Source: Oscillospiraceae bacterium (lineage in GTDB: Bacteria; Bacillota; Clostridia; Oscillospirales; Oscillospiraceae). Taken from it: a stretch of 36,019 bases of DNA. The translations under genes and the position numbers were made by a program. How positions within the stretch are numbered: the stretch's first letter is position 1; each line of letters starts with the position of its first letter. Below the pieces are notes generated by a model, which was not told where the DNA came from, did not search any database, and saw nothing but the letters and a program-made list of their open reading frames with translations. Shown here piece after piece: positions 1 through 7,994 of the stretch. The stretch covers positions 1 through 36,019 of the forward strand of contig JARIAU010000061.1 in the NCBI GenBank assembly GCA_029257695.1, read 5' to 3'.

Positions 1-1274
1 GTCTGGACATCGAGGCGCTGTCCTGCGTGTTTAACTACAATCTCCCCGAGGTCCCCGAGACCTACATTCACCGCATCGGCCGCACCGGCCGAGCCGGAAA
101 GAACGGCATTGCGATTTCCTTCTGCGATTTTTCCGAGCAGGACCTGCTGCGGGATATTGAGCGTCTCATCGGCAAGCCTTTGCCCGAGGTACAGGAGCAT
201 CCCTTCCCTATGGAGGTTTTTGAAGCCCCGATCCGGGACAAAAACGGCCGCATCATCAACGCCGAGGATGCCGAAGCCCGTCAGGCGGCCAGAAACCGCC
301 GCAGTCAGACCCAGCGCAAGAACGCATCCAAAGCGGATGCAGCGGCTCCCTCCGAAGGTTCCGCACCCTCCGACAAGAAGGGCCGTTCCAAAGGGAGCTC
401 CCGCAGCGCCGCTGCAAAGGAGACCCCCGGCACCAAACAGCCGCCGGTAAAGCAAGTCAAAGTCAAGCCGGCAAAGGCATCCACTTCGGATACCGTCTCC
501 TCTCTCTCGGAGGACCACGATCTCACTGCCATCCGTCTGCCCGGCGAACGCAAATACAAGCGTCCGGAGCGTAAGCCCCTGTCCGCTTTGGATGAGATTG
601 CCCCTGCGCTGCCGGAATCCGAGCAGCCCGTGTCCAAATACGGGGTCAAGCGCACCGGCCGACTGCAAAACACCTTCTTCACCCCCGAGGAGCAGAAGGC
701 CTATCGGGGCGAGCCGGAGCCACTGATGGATGCCACCGCCCGTTTGTTTGCCACCCGCACCTCCGTTTCCACTCCTCGTCCGGACGCATCGGACAAGGAA
801 CCGACTCGTTCCGGCCGCAAAAAGCGTCGCAGCGGTGCCGCTGCGGAATCGGCCAAGGCGGAGGAGACCACCGGTCGTGCGCAAGTCAAGTCGAACCAAT
901 CCAAGCGCCGCAAGACGGCACCTGCTGCCGGGGACGCACCGAGAACGGAAGGAACGCAGACCACTGCCGCAAAATCGCCCTCCAAGCGCAAGCAGACCCC
1001 AAAGCAGGTCGAAACCACGCCCGGCAAAAAGAAAAAGTCCCCGCCCGCCGCACCGGCCAAGGCGGCTCCCGCCGTTTCCAAGACCAAGCGCAAGGGTTCC
1101 GGCAAGGGCGGCAAGACCCCCGGCACGGAGCGGCTGCTCTCTCCCGTGTCCTCCAAAAAATCCCGAAGCACCTCCCGTCCCCCAAAGCCCATGCCCTCAA
1201 TTTACAGCGCCCACCAGAAGGACTCCACGGAGCAGGAGTCTTTGATGAAGCCCTTCTACCTATCGGATGATTGA
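1..1274 (+). CDS. DEAD-box ATP-dependent RNA helicase, C-terminal part, with long basic tail (5' end outside window)
   Basis: This is the end of a superfamily-2 RNA helicase, an enzyme that unwinds RNA with ATP. The open frame enters from the left edge (first full codon at base 3). The first ~35 residues carry the end of the helicase C domain: LDIEALSCV, then YNLPEVPETYIHRIGRTGR, which is motif VI with its arginine fingers. A short segment (SEQDLLRDIERLIGKPLPEV) typical of RhlE/CshA-like proteins follows. After about residue 75 the protein becomes a ~340-residue low-complexity region rich in Lys, Arg, Pro, Ser, Ala and Thr, probably disordered and RNA-binding. The tail is much longer than in most family members. 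The stop lies 22 nt before the lspA start. The family is clear, but the paralogue (cshA, rhlE or other) cannot be decided without the N-terminus. Confidence 0.9.
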   Translation, partial: LDIEALSCVFNYNLPEVPETYIHRIGRTGRAGKNGIAISFCDFSEQDLLRDIERLIGKPLPEVQEHPFPMEVFEAPIRDKNGRIINAEDAEARQAARNRRSQTQRKNASKADAAAPSEGSAPSDKKGRSKGSSRSAAAKETPGTKQPPVKQVKVKPAKASTSDTVSSLSEDHDLTAIRLPGERKYKRPERKPLSALDEIAPALPESEQPVSKYGVKRTGRLQNTFFTPEEQKAYRGEPEPLMDATARLFATRTSVSTPRPDASDKEPTRSGRKKRRSGAAAESAKAEETTGRAQVKSNQSKRRKTAPAAGDAPRTEGTQTTAAKSPSKRKQTPKQVETTPGKKKKSPPAAPAKAAPAVSKTKRKGSGKGGKTPGTERLLSPVSSKKSRSTSRPPKPMPSIYSAHQKDSTEQESLMKPFYLSDD

Positions 1275-1296
1275 TTGCGTTCAGGAGGAATTGTCC

Positions 1297-1821
1297 ATGC
1301 GTAAGACGTTTCCCATCTTTACCGCCGCTGCCTTGCTGATCCTGGTGGATCAGATCACCAAGCTGCTGACCCGGACCTACATCGGCCTGCATCAACATGT
1401 GGATGTGCTGCCGGGGATTGTGGATTTCACCTATGTGAAGAACACCGGCGCCGCCTTTTCGTCCTTCTCCTCCAGCACCACCCTGCTGGCACTGTTGTCT
1501 TTGGTCATGAGCGGACTGATGATCGTGGCCATCTGGAAAAACTGGCTGCGCCATCCGGCCGGACAGTGGATTTTGGCAGTCATTCTGGCCGGTGCGCTGG
1601 GCAACTTTATCGACCGGGCCTTTCTGGGCTTTGTCACGGACATGATCGAATTGCTGTTCATTCGGTTCGCTGTGTTCAACTTTGCCGACATCTGCGTGGT
1701 GCTCGGCTCCATCGCCATGGCGGTGTATATCATCTTTTTCTACGACAAACTGGAGGGCAGCGCCAAATCCGGCGCCCGTCCGCAGGAGGAACCCCATGTC
1801 TCTGCTGACTTTGAAGGCTGA
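1297..1821 (+). CDS. lspA: Lipoprotein signal peptidase (signal peptidase II)
   Basis: This membrane aspartic protease removes the signal peptide of prolipoproteins after the lipobox cysteine has been lipidated. The 174-residue product has the four hydrophobic segments expected of the family. It carries both catalytic aspartate motifs, GNFIDR (about residue 105-110) and FNFADICVVLG (about residue 128-138), plus the early VDQITK and VKNTGAAFS motifs. The frame is open from 1267, but the ATG at 1297 is preferred because AGGAGG lies at 1283-1288 and the following MRKTFPIF is the usual N-terminus. The 3' end overlaps the next gene by 26 bp, so the two are translationally linked. Likely clients in this window are the PotD, LsrB and 33-kb lipoproteins. 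Confidence 0.96.
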   Translation: MRKTFPIFTAAALLILVDQITKLLTRTYIGLHQHVDVLPGIVDFTYVKNTGAAFSSFSSSTTLLALLSLVMSGLMIVAIWKNWLRHPAGQWILAVILAGALGNFIDRAFLGFVTDMIELLFIRFAVFNFADICVVLGSIAMAVYIIFFYDKLEGSAKSGARPQEEPHVSADFEG

Positions 1822-2710
1822 AGCGGACGGCGAGCGTGCCGACCAGCTTCTCACCCGCTGCATCGAGGATCTGACCCGTTCTGCCGCCCAGCGTCTGCTG
1901 GAGGAGGGCCGGGTCACCATCGACGGCAAACCAATCAAAAAGAATGCCCGCCCCTCGGCGGGTCAGCTCCTGACGGTGGAGATCCCCGATCCGGTGCTCA
2001 CCGAGGTGGTGCCACAGGATATCCCTCTGGACATCGTCTATGAGGATGAGGATGTCATCGTCATCAACAAACCGGTGGGCATGGTCGTCCATCCGGCCCC
2101 GGGCCATCCGGACGGCACGCTGGTCAATGCCCTGCTGTATCACTGCGGCGACCATCTGAGCCAGATCAACGGAGAAATCCGCCCCGGCATTGTACATCGC
2201 ATCGATCGGGACACCTCCGGCCTGCTCATCGCCGCCAAGAACGGCAAGGCCCACTTGGCCCTCTCTGCGCAGCTGGAAGATCACTCCCTGTCCCGCATTT
2301 ACGAATGTGTGGTGATGGGCTCCCTCCGGGAGGACGAAGGCACCATTGATGCCCCCATCGGCCGGCACCCAGTGGACCGCAAACGCATGGCAGTCTTGGC
2401 CACCGGCAAACGGGCCGTCACCCACTACAAGGTGTTGGGTCGATACAACGGCTTTACTCATGCCCAGTGCCGGCTGGAAACCGGCCGCACCCATCAGATT
2501 CGGGTGCACATGGCCCACATCGGTCATCCGCTGCTGGGAGACGGGGTCTACGGCGGTCGGGAAACCAAGCGTCTTGCAGGGCAGTGTCTGCACGCCCGTC
2601 AGCTCACCTTTGTGCATCCCCGCACCGGGGAGCGCATGACCGTGGAGGCCCCCCTGCCCGACTGGTTCCTTGCAATTTTGAACAAACTGGAACGAGGGCA
2701 AAAGCTCTGA
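1796..2710 (+). CDS. rluD: RluA/RluD-family rRNA pseudouridine synthase
   Basis: This enzyme isomerises specific uridines to pseudouridine, most likely in 23S rRNA. The 304-residue product has an N-terminal S4 RNA-binding domain (about residues 12-60). The catalytic domain follows, with the signature HRIDRDTSGLLIAAK (about residues 133-147), whose Asp is the nucleophile. ETGRTHQIRVHMAHIGHPLLGD, a conserved late motif, is also complete. The ATG at 1796 has AGGAGG at 1783-1788 and lies inside the end of lspA; lspA-rluD adjacency is common in Firmicutes. The frame extends upstream to 1682 only as read-through of lspA in another frame. The precise target (RluD rather than RluA or RluC) is inferred, so the symbol is tentative. 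A strong terminator follows at 2748. Confidence 0.92.
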   Translation: MSLLTLKAEADGERADQLLTRCIEDLTRSAAQRLLEEGRVTIDGKPIKKNARPSAGQLLTVEIPDPVLTEVVPQDIPLDIVYEDEDVIVINKPVGMVVHPAPGHPDGTLVNALLYHCGDHLSQINGEIRPGIVHRIDRDTSGLLIAAKNGKAHLALSAQLEDHSLSRIYECVVMGSLREDEGTIDAPIGRHPVDRKRMAVLATGKRAVTHYKVLGRYNGFTHAQCRLETGRTHQIRVHMAHIGHPLLGDGVYGGRETKRLAGQCLHARQLTFVHPRTGERMTVEAPLPDWFLAILNKLERGQKL

Positions 2711-2747
2711 CCATCGGTCGGTCCCCCACCTTTCTGTTCCAATTTCC

Positions 2748-2780
2748 ACGGCGGTCCGGATTCCGGACCGCCGTTTTTTC
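2748..2780 (+). terminator. Intrinsic terminator after rluD
   Basis: Perfect 13-nt inverted arms (ACGGCGGTCCGGA at 2748-2760, its complement at 2762-2774) run directly into TTTTTTC. It closes the helicase-lspA-rluD transcript. Confidence 0.9.
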
Positions 2781-2868
2781 GTTGCACCCGGTCTTTTACG
2801 CAAAAAGTACCGTCTCTCTCCGCATAAGATAAGAAGTTTAATAAAAGTTTCGCTTGTAACTTTGAACA

Positions 2869-2882
2869 TTTTCCCGGGAAAA
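2869..2882. promoter_or_regulatory. Perfect 14-bp palindrome upstream of trmL promoter
   Basis: TTTTCCCGGGAAAA is fully self-complementary and lies about 36 bp upstream of the proposed -35 box of trmL, in an otherwise AT-rich gap (2781-2917). No T-tract follows in either direction that would make it a terminator. It may be an operator; no regulator was identified. Confidence 0.35.
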
Positions 2883-2917
2883 AGTCGAAAAAAATAAAAT
2901 TTTCCACCAAATTGTGG

Positions 2918-2946
2918 TTGAATTTCTGCTCTATTTAGTATAAAAT
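2918..2946 (+). promoter_or_regulatory. Probable sigma-A promoter of trmL
   Basis: TTGAAT (2918-2923), 17 bp, TAAAAT (2941-2946). The -10 box covers the ATG at 2945, which argues against that ATG as the trmL start and supports the GTG at 2972. Confidence 0.6.
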
Positions 2947-2971
2947 GTCCTTGCTTGAAAGAGGTGGTTTC

Positions 2972-3472
2972 GTGCTCAATTTGGTTCTTGTGGAACCGGA
3001 GATCCCACAAAACACCGGAAACATCGCCCGCACCGCAGCTGCCACCCAAAGTCGGCTGCATTTGGTGAAGCCTTTGGGCTTTGACATCAGTGAGCGAGCC
3101 GTTCGCCGGGCCGGTTTGGATTACTGGCACTTGGTCGATCTGCACATCTGGGACAATCTGTCCCAGCTTTTTGATGCCCATCCGGAAGCGGCGGATTCCC
3201 TCTGGCTGGCCACAACGAAGGCCCCCAGAGCCTACGCCGAGGTTTCATTTGCGCCGGACAGCTGGCTGTTTTTCGGTAAGGAAACGGCCGGACTCAGTCC
3301 TGCCTTCCGGGAGCAGTTTCCGGATCGCTGTATCCGCATTCCCATGTATGAAAACGCAAGAAGTCTGAATCTGGCCAATTCCGTGGCCATCCTGACTTAC
3401 GAAGCGCTGCGGCAGAACGGGTTTCCCGGTCTGCTGGGCGAAGGCGAAATGAGTACGGGCAGAGTGTTCTGA
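2972..3472 (+). CDS. trmL: tRNA (cytidine/uridine-34-2'-O)-methyltransferase, SPOUT family
   Basis: This enzyme methylates the ribose of the wobble base (position 34) of certain leucine tRNAs using S-adenosylmethionine. The 166-residue product matches the family length. It has the N-terminal motif [25 protein letters not shown] in the middle, and the C-terminal knot motif [18 protein letters not shown] that binds the cofactor. The GTG at 2972 is chosen because GAGGTGG (2961-2967) precedes it and because the upstream ATG (2945) sits inside a likely -10 box and has no ribosome site. pgk follows after 31 bp, so the two could be co-transcribed. Confidence 0.93.
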   Translation: MLNLVLVEPEIPQNTGNIARTAAATQSRLHLVKPLGFDISERAVRRAGLDYWHLVDLHIWDNLSQLFDAHPEAADSLWLATTKAPRAYAEVSFAPDSWLFFGKETAGLSPAFREQFPDRCIRIPMYENARSLNLANSVAILTYEALRQNGFPGLLGEGEMSTGRVF

Positions 3473-3503
3473 TCCGTCTACACTGGAAAGGAGAGTTCCC
3501 TCT

Positions 3504-4706
3504 ATGGATTACAACAAGAAAACGGTCACCGACATTGATGTAAAGGGCAAGAAGGTCCTTTGCCGCTGCGATTTTAATGTTCCTCAGGATAAGCAGACCG
3601 GCGCTATCACGGACGACAAGCGCATCCGTGCCGCTCTGCCCACCCTGCAGTATCTGCTCTCTCAGGGTGCTGCCGTGATTGCCTGCTCTCATCTGGGCAA
3701 GCCCAAGGGGCAGGTCAAGCCCGCTCTGACGCTGGCTCCCGTGGCCGAGCGCTTGCAGCAGCTGCTGGGTCAGGATGTGATTTTTGCTTCCGACTCCGTG
3801 GGTCCTGATGCACAGGCCAAGGCCGCTGCTCTGCAGCCCGGTCAGGTCCTGCTGCTGGAGAACCTGCGGTTTGAACCCGGCGAGGAGAAGAACGACCCTG
3901 CCTTCGCCAAGGCTCTGGCCGATCTGGCCGGTGCGGACGGCGTGTATGTGTCCGATGCCTTCGGCACCGTGCACCGTGCCCACGCTTCCACCGCCGGCGT
4001 TGCCGCTTATCTGCCCGCCGTGTCCGGCTATCTGATCCAGAAGGAGCTGGAGATCATCGGCGGTGCTCTGGCCGCTCCCAAGCGTCCTCTGGTCGCCATT
4101 CTGGGCGGCAGCAAGGTCAGCAGCAAGATCGGCGTCATCAACAACCTGTTGGAAATCGCCGACACCATCATCATTGGCGGCGGCATGGCTTACACCTTCT
4201 CTGCCGCCCAGGGCGGCAAGGTCGGCGACTCCCTGCTGGAGTCCGACTGGATGGATTATGCCAACGAGATGGTGAAGAAGGCCGAAGAAAAGGGCGTCAA
4301 GCTGCTGCTTCCCGTGGACACCATGGTGGCCGATGCGTTCGCCCCCGATTCCAATGCCAAGGTGGTCAGCGCCGGTGAGATCCCCGACGGCTGGCAGGGA
4401 CTGGACATCGGTCCCAAGACCATCGAGCTGTACACCGAAGCCGTGGCCAATGCCGGCACGGTGATCTGGAACGGCCCCATGGGCGTGTTTGAGTTCCCCG
4501 CCTTTGCCGTGGGCACCAAGGCGGTCGCCGAGGCCCTCAGCAAGACCGATGCCATCACCATCGTGGGCGGCGGTGACAGCGCAGCTGCCGTGGAGCAGCT
4601 GGGCTATGCAGACAAGATGACCCACATCTCCACCGGCGGCGGTGCCAGCCTGGAGTTCATGGAGGGCAAGGCCCTGCCCGGTGTTGTCTGCCTGCTGGAT
4701 CGATAA
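3504..4706 (+). CDS. pgk: Phosphoglycerate kinase
   Basis: This glycolytic enzyme transfers a phosphate from 1,3-bisphosphoglycerate to ADP, giving ATP and 3-phosphoglycerate in the cytoplasm. The 400-residue product is full length. It has RCDFNVPQD near the N-terminus (substrate-binding Asp and Asn), [22 protein letters not shown], the [10 protein letters not shown] hinge and nucleotide region, and the [13 protein letters not shown] and [14 protein letters not shown] nucleotide-binding loops at the end. AAGGAG stands just upstream of the ATG. It begins the lower-glycolysis cluster pgk-tpiA-gpmI. A gapA gene, often next to pgk, is not in this window. Confidence 0.98.
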   Translation: MDYNKKTVTDIDVKGKKVLCRCDFNVPQDKQTGAITDDKRIRAALPTLQYLLSQGAAVIACSHLGKPKGQVKPALTLAPVAERLQQLLGQDVIFASDSVGPDAQAKAAALQPGQVLLLENLRFEPGEEKNDPAFAKALADLAGADGVYVSDAFGTVHRAHASTAGVAAYLPAVSGYLIQKELEIIGGALAAPKRPLVAILGGSKVSSKIGVINNLLEIADTIIIGGGMAYTFSAAQGGKVGDSLLESDWMDYANEMVKKAEEKGVKLLLPVDTMVADAFAPDSNAKVVSAGEIPDGWQGLDIGPKTIELYTEAVANAGTVIWNGPMGVFEFPAFAVGTKAVAEALSKTDAITIVGGGDSAAAVEQLGYADKMTHISTGGGASLEFMEGKALPGVVCLLDR

Positions 4707-4721
4707 GAACTTCCTTTGACG

Positions 4722-4746
4722 GGGGACTTTCCTTTGGAAAGTCCCC
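4722..4746 (+). other. Hairpin between pgk and tpiA
   Basis: An 11-bp perfect stem (GGGGACTTTCC at 4722-4732 with its complement at 4736-4746) and a 3-nt loop. No T-tract follows, so it may be an RNA-processing or stability element rather than a terminator. A perfect TATAAT lies downstream at 4778-4783 but lacks a convincing -35 box, so tpiA may also have its own weak promoter. Confidence 0.55.
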
Positions 4747-4810
4747 TGCCATACCACAGGATTCTTGGATAAATCACTATAATTCGTTAGAAATTAAGGA
4801 GCAATCAGTA

Positions 4811-5584
4811 ATGAATAGACGCTATCGTAAGACCATTATTGCTGGTAACTGGAAAATGAACAAGACCGCCTCTGAGACCCGTGCCTTTGCCGACGAGCTG
4901 AAGGCGGTCATGCCCCGTGCCAAGTGGTGCGAGGTGCTGGTCTGCGTTCCCTTTGTCAACATCCCCGCAGCCCTGAAGGCCTTCAAGGACACCCGTGTCG
5001 CCATCGGCGCAGAAAACCTGCACTATGAGGAGAAGGGTGCTTACACCGGTGAGGTGTCTGCCGCTATGCTGAAGGATCTGGGCGTGAAGTATGTCATCAT
5101 CGGCCACTCCGAGCGCCGCCAGTACTGGAACGATGACGATATCATCGTCAACAAGAAAGTCCACGCCGCCATCAACGCCGGTCTGCGTCCCGTGGTCTGC
5201 GTGGGCGAGAGCCTGGAGCAGCGCCAGCTGGGCATCACCAAGGAGCTGATCGACCTGCAGGTCAAGACCGCTCTGGCCAATGTTCCCGCCGAGAAGATGC
5301 GCCATGTGGTCATCGCTTACGAGCCTCTGTGGGCCATCGGCACCGGCATGACCGCCACCGCCGAGCAGGCCAACGAGGTCAACGAGGAGATCCGCACCGT
5401 CATTCGCAAGCTGTATGGTGCTCGTGTGGCCCGCAGCGTCACCATCCTGTACGGCGGCAGCATGAACGCCAAGAACGCCGAAGAGCTGCTGGCCCAGCCC
5501 GATGTGGACGGCGGTCTGATCGGCGGCGCCAGCCTGAAGGCCGACGATTTCACCACCATCATCAACGCTGCTAACCAGGACTGA
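4811..5584 (+). CDS. tpiA: Triosephosphate isomerase
   Basis: This enzyme interconverts dihydroxyacetone phosphate and glyceraldehyde 3-phosphate in glycolysis. The 257-residue product has all the family marks. GNWKMN carries the catalytic Lys, IGHSERR the catalytic His, YEPLWAIGTG the catalytic Glu, and YGGSMNAKN with GGASLK form the phosphate-binding loops. AAGGAG lies about 9 nt before the ATG. LsrF of the AI-2 pathway at 17.4 kb is known in other bacteria to yield dihydroxyacetone phosphate, which would feed this step. Confidence 0.98.
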   Translation: MNRRYRKTIIAGNWKMNKTASETRAFADELKAVMPRAKWCEVLVCVPFVNIPAALKAFKDTRVAIGAENLHYEEKGAYTGEVSAAMLKDLGVKYVIIGHSERRQYWNDDDIIVNKKVHAAINAGLRPVVCVGESLEQRQLGITKELIDLQVKTALANVPAEKMRHVVIAYEPLWAIGTGMTATAEQANEVNEEIRTVIRKLYGARVARSVTILYGGSMNAKNAEELLAQPDVDGGLIGGASLKADDFTTIINAANQD

Positions 5585-5611
5585 TTATTTCTGGCAGAAG
5601 GGTCTGATTTC

Positions 5612-7126
5612 ATGAAAACACCTACGATTTTGATCATTATGGACGGCTTCGGCATGCGTTCCACCGATCTGGGCAACGCAGTCCATGCCGCCAAAACGCC
5701 TGTCCTGGATGAACTGTTCGCCAACAATCCGTTTTCCCGCCTGTCCGCATCCGGTCTGGATGTGGGTCTGCCGGAGGGTCAGATGGGCAACAGTGAAGTG
5801 GGTCACACCAACATCGGCGCCGGCCGAGTTGTGTTCCAGGATCTGCCCAAGATTTCCAAGGCCATTGCCGACGGTGATTTCTTTGAAAATCCCGCCTATA
5901 AGGAGGCCATGCTGGCCGCCCGGGATGCCGGCAAAGCCGTGCATATCATGGGCCTGCTGAGCAGCGGCGGTGTCCATTCTCACATCGACCACATGAAGGC
6001 CGCTGTGAAGATGGCGCATCAGCTGGGCTGCGAAACGATCTTCGTCCATTGCTTTATGGACGGCCGTGATGTGCCCCCCACCTCCGGCAAGGAGTTCGTC
6101 GCTGACATGAAAGCGGCCTGTGACGCCTATGGCGCCCAGATTGCAACCGTCAACGGCCGCTACTATGCCATGGACCGTGACACCAACTGGGATCGTGTCG
6201 AGAAGGCTTACTCCGCCATGGTTTACGGCGAGAGCACCTGCTTCAATCCCGATCCGGTGGATGCCATCCAGAAGAGTTATGATGCCGGTGTCACCGATGA
6301 ATTCGTCCTGCCTGTGGTCTGCGCGGAACACGCCGCCATCCAAGAGGGCGATGCCTGCATCTTCATGAACTTCCGCCCTGACCGTGCCCGTGAGATCACC
6401 CGCACGCTGGTGGACCCCGACTTCACCGGCTTTGAGCGCAAGAAGGGCTTCTTCCCCGTGCATTTTGTCTGCACCACCTCCTACGATGCCACCATGCCCA
6501 ATGTGACCGTGGCCTATCCCAAGGAGACGCTGCAGAATATCTTCGGTCAGTATATTGCTGAAAATGGCCTGACCCAGCTGCGCATCGCCGAAACCGAAAA
6601 GTATGCCCATGTCACCTTCTTCTTCAACGGTGGCGTGGAGCAGACCTTCCCCGGCGAGGATCGCTGCTTGGTGGCATCTCCCAAGGTGGCCACCTACGAT
6701 CTGCAGCCCGAAATGTCCGCTCCCGAGGTATGTGAGAAGTGTGTGAATCACATCAAGAGCGGTAAATACGATGTCATCATCCTGAACTTTGCCAACTGCG
6801 ACATGGTGGGCCACACCGGCGTCTTTGAGGCGGCGGTCAAGGCCGTGGAAACCGTGGACGAATGCGTTGGCAAGGTGGTGGATGCGACCCGTGAAATGGG
6901 CGGCATCGCGCTCATCACCGCCGATCACGGCAATGCCGAGCAGATGTTGCAGGACGATGGCGCAAGCCCCTTCACCGCCCACACCACCAATTTGGTGCCC
7001 TTCTGCATCGTCGGTGCGGATGTGGAGCTGAAGGACGGCCGTCTGGCTGACATCGCTCCCACCATGCTGGACCTGATGGGGTTGGAAAAGCCGGTGGAGA
7101 TGAACGGCGTCAGCCTGATCCACTGA
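5612..7126 (+). CDS. gpmI: 2,3-bisphosphoglycerate-independent phosphoglycerate mutase
   Basis: This metal-dependent mutase converts 3-phosphoglycerate to 2-phosphoglycerate through a phosphoserine intermediate. The 504-residue product has the alkaline-phosphatase-type metal motifs IMDGFG at the N-terminus and NCDMVGHTG with TADHGNAE at the C-terminus. The phospho-acceptor serine is in QMGNSEVGHTNIGAG (about residues 58-72), and DGRDVPPTSG and FNFRPDRAREI are substrate-binding motifs. It starts 27 bp after tpiA with a modest AGAAGGG ribosome site. It completes three consecutive steps encoded together. Confidence 0.98.
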   Translation: MKTPTILIIMDGFGMRSTDLGNAVHAAKTPVLDELFANNPFSRLSASGLDVGLPEGQMGNSEVGHTNIGAGRVVFQDLPKISKAIADGDFFENPAYKEAMLAARDAGKAVHIMGLLSSGGVHSHIDHMKAAVKMAHQLGCETIFVHCFMDGRDVPPTSGKEFVADMKAACDAYGAQIATVNGRYYAMDRDTNWDRVEKAYSAMVYGESTCFNPDPVDAIQKSYDAGVTDEFVLPVVCAEHAAIQEGDACIFMNFRPDRAREITRTLVDPDFTGFERKKGFFPVHFVCTTSYDATMPNVTVAYPKETLQNIFGQYIAENGLTQLRIAETEKYAHVTFFFNGGVEQTFPGEDRCLVASPKVATYDLQPEMSAPEVCEKCVNHIKSGKYDVIILNFANCDMVGHTGVFEAAVKAVETVDECVGKVVDATREMGGIALITADHGNAEQMLQDDGASPFTAHTTNLVPFCIVGADVELKDGRLADIAPTMLDLMGLEKPVEMNGVSLIH

Positions 7127-7198
7127 TTTCCCATCCTCTGTTTGTCTTTCCCGTCTGCTTCACGGCCGTTCGGACCTCCGAGCAGTCGTGGGCAGCGT

Positions 7199-7244
7199 AA
7201 GGCAAGGCCGATTGCCTTGTCCGTTCCAACCAAGGTAATATATC
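7199..7244 (+). promoter_or_regulatory. Possible promoter and inverted repeat upstream of the GGGtGRT pair
   Basis: An inverted repeat AAGGCAA (7199-7205) / TTGCCTT (7212-7218) overlaps a possible -35 box TTGTCC (7217-7222), followed after 16 bp by TATATC (7239-7244). Each box matches consensus at about four of six positions, so the call is weak. The repeat could be an operator or a small hairpin after gpmI. Confidence 0.35.
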
Positions 7245-7281
7245 ATCCGGAAATAGGATGAGAGAAAGGAATTGTGTGACT

Positions 7282-7983
7282 ATGATCTACTCCCACGAAG
7301 TTCAGAACATGTGTCCCGTCGCCAAGGGCGCTTATCACGGCCCCGCTCCCATTCCCGAAGAGGGCAAGTGGGTTCAGGCAAAGGAGATCAAGGACATCAA
7401 CGGTCTGACCCATGGTATCGGCTGGTGTGCTCCCCAGCAGGGCGCCTGCAAGCTGACCCTGAATGTCAAGGACGGCATCATTGAGGAGGCTCTGGTGGAG
7501 ACCATCGGCTGCACCGGCATGACCCACTCTGCCGCTATGGCCGGCGAGATCCTCATCGGCAAGACTCTGCTGGAGGCACTGAACACCGACCTGGTGTGCG
7601 ACGCCATCAACACCGCCATGCGTGAGCTGTTCCTGCAGATCGTCTACGGCCGTACCCAGACGGCTTTCTCCGAGGGCGGTCTGCCCATCGGCGCCAGCCT
7701 GGAGGATCTGGGCAAGGGTCTGTGCGGTCAGGTCGGCACCATCTTCTCCACCAAGGAGAAGGGCCCCCGTTACCTGGCTCTGACCGAGGGTTACATCACC
7801 CGTCTGGCTCTGGATGAGGACAACGCCATCATCGGCTATGAGTTCGTCCATCTGGGCAAGATGATGGAGTCCATCCGCAACGGCATGGACGCAAATGCTG
7901 CTCTGGAGAAGGCTAAGGGCCACTACGGCCGCTTCAACGCCGAGGACGGCGCTGTGAAGTACATCGACCCCAGAAAGGAATAA
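7282..7983 (+). CDS. Iron-sulfur cluster scaffold-like protein (IscU/NifU-like, GGGtGRT partner)
   Basis: This 233-residue protein resembles an extended IscU/NifU-N fold. WCAPQQGACKLTLNVKDG and EEALVETIGCTGMTHSAAM (about residues 46-86) match the scaffold core, with Cys residues at WCAP, GACK, GCTG, LVC and LCG that could hold an Fe-S cluster. The rest is unlike ordinary IscU and is specific to the family found next to GGGtGRT genes. The ATG at 7282 is preferred over the in-frame ATG at 7258 because GAAAGGA lies at 7264-7270. It is followed after 11 bp by the GGGtGRT gene, so the two form one operon. Its biochemical role is not established; Fe-S or metal handling is an inference from the fold. 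Confidence 0.82.
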   Translation: MIYSHEVQNMCPVAKGAYHGPAPIPEEGKWVQAKEIKDINGLTHGIGWCAPQQGACKLTLNVKDGIIEEALVETIGCTGMTHSAAMAGEILIGKTLLEALNTDLVCDAINTAMRELFLQIVYGRTQTAFSEGGLPIGASLEDLGKGLCGQVGTIFSTKEKGPRYLALTEGYITRLALDEDNAIIGYEFVHLGKMMESIRNGMDANAALEKAKGHYGRFNAEDGAVKYIDPRKE

Positions 7984-7994
7984 GGTGATTACAA

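Noticed and set aside
4722..4746. Intrinsic terminator after pgk
   Set aside because: The stem is perfect but lacks a T-tract, so it is listed only as a hairpin.
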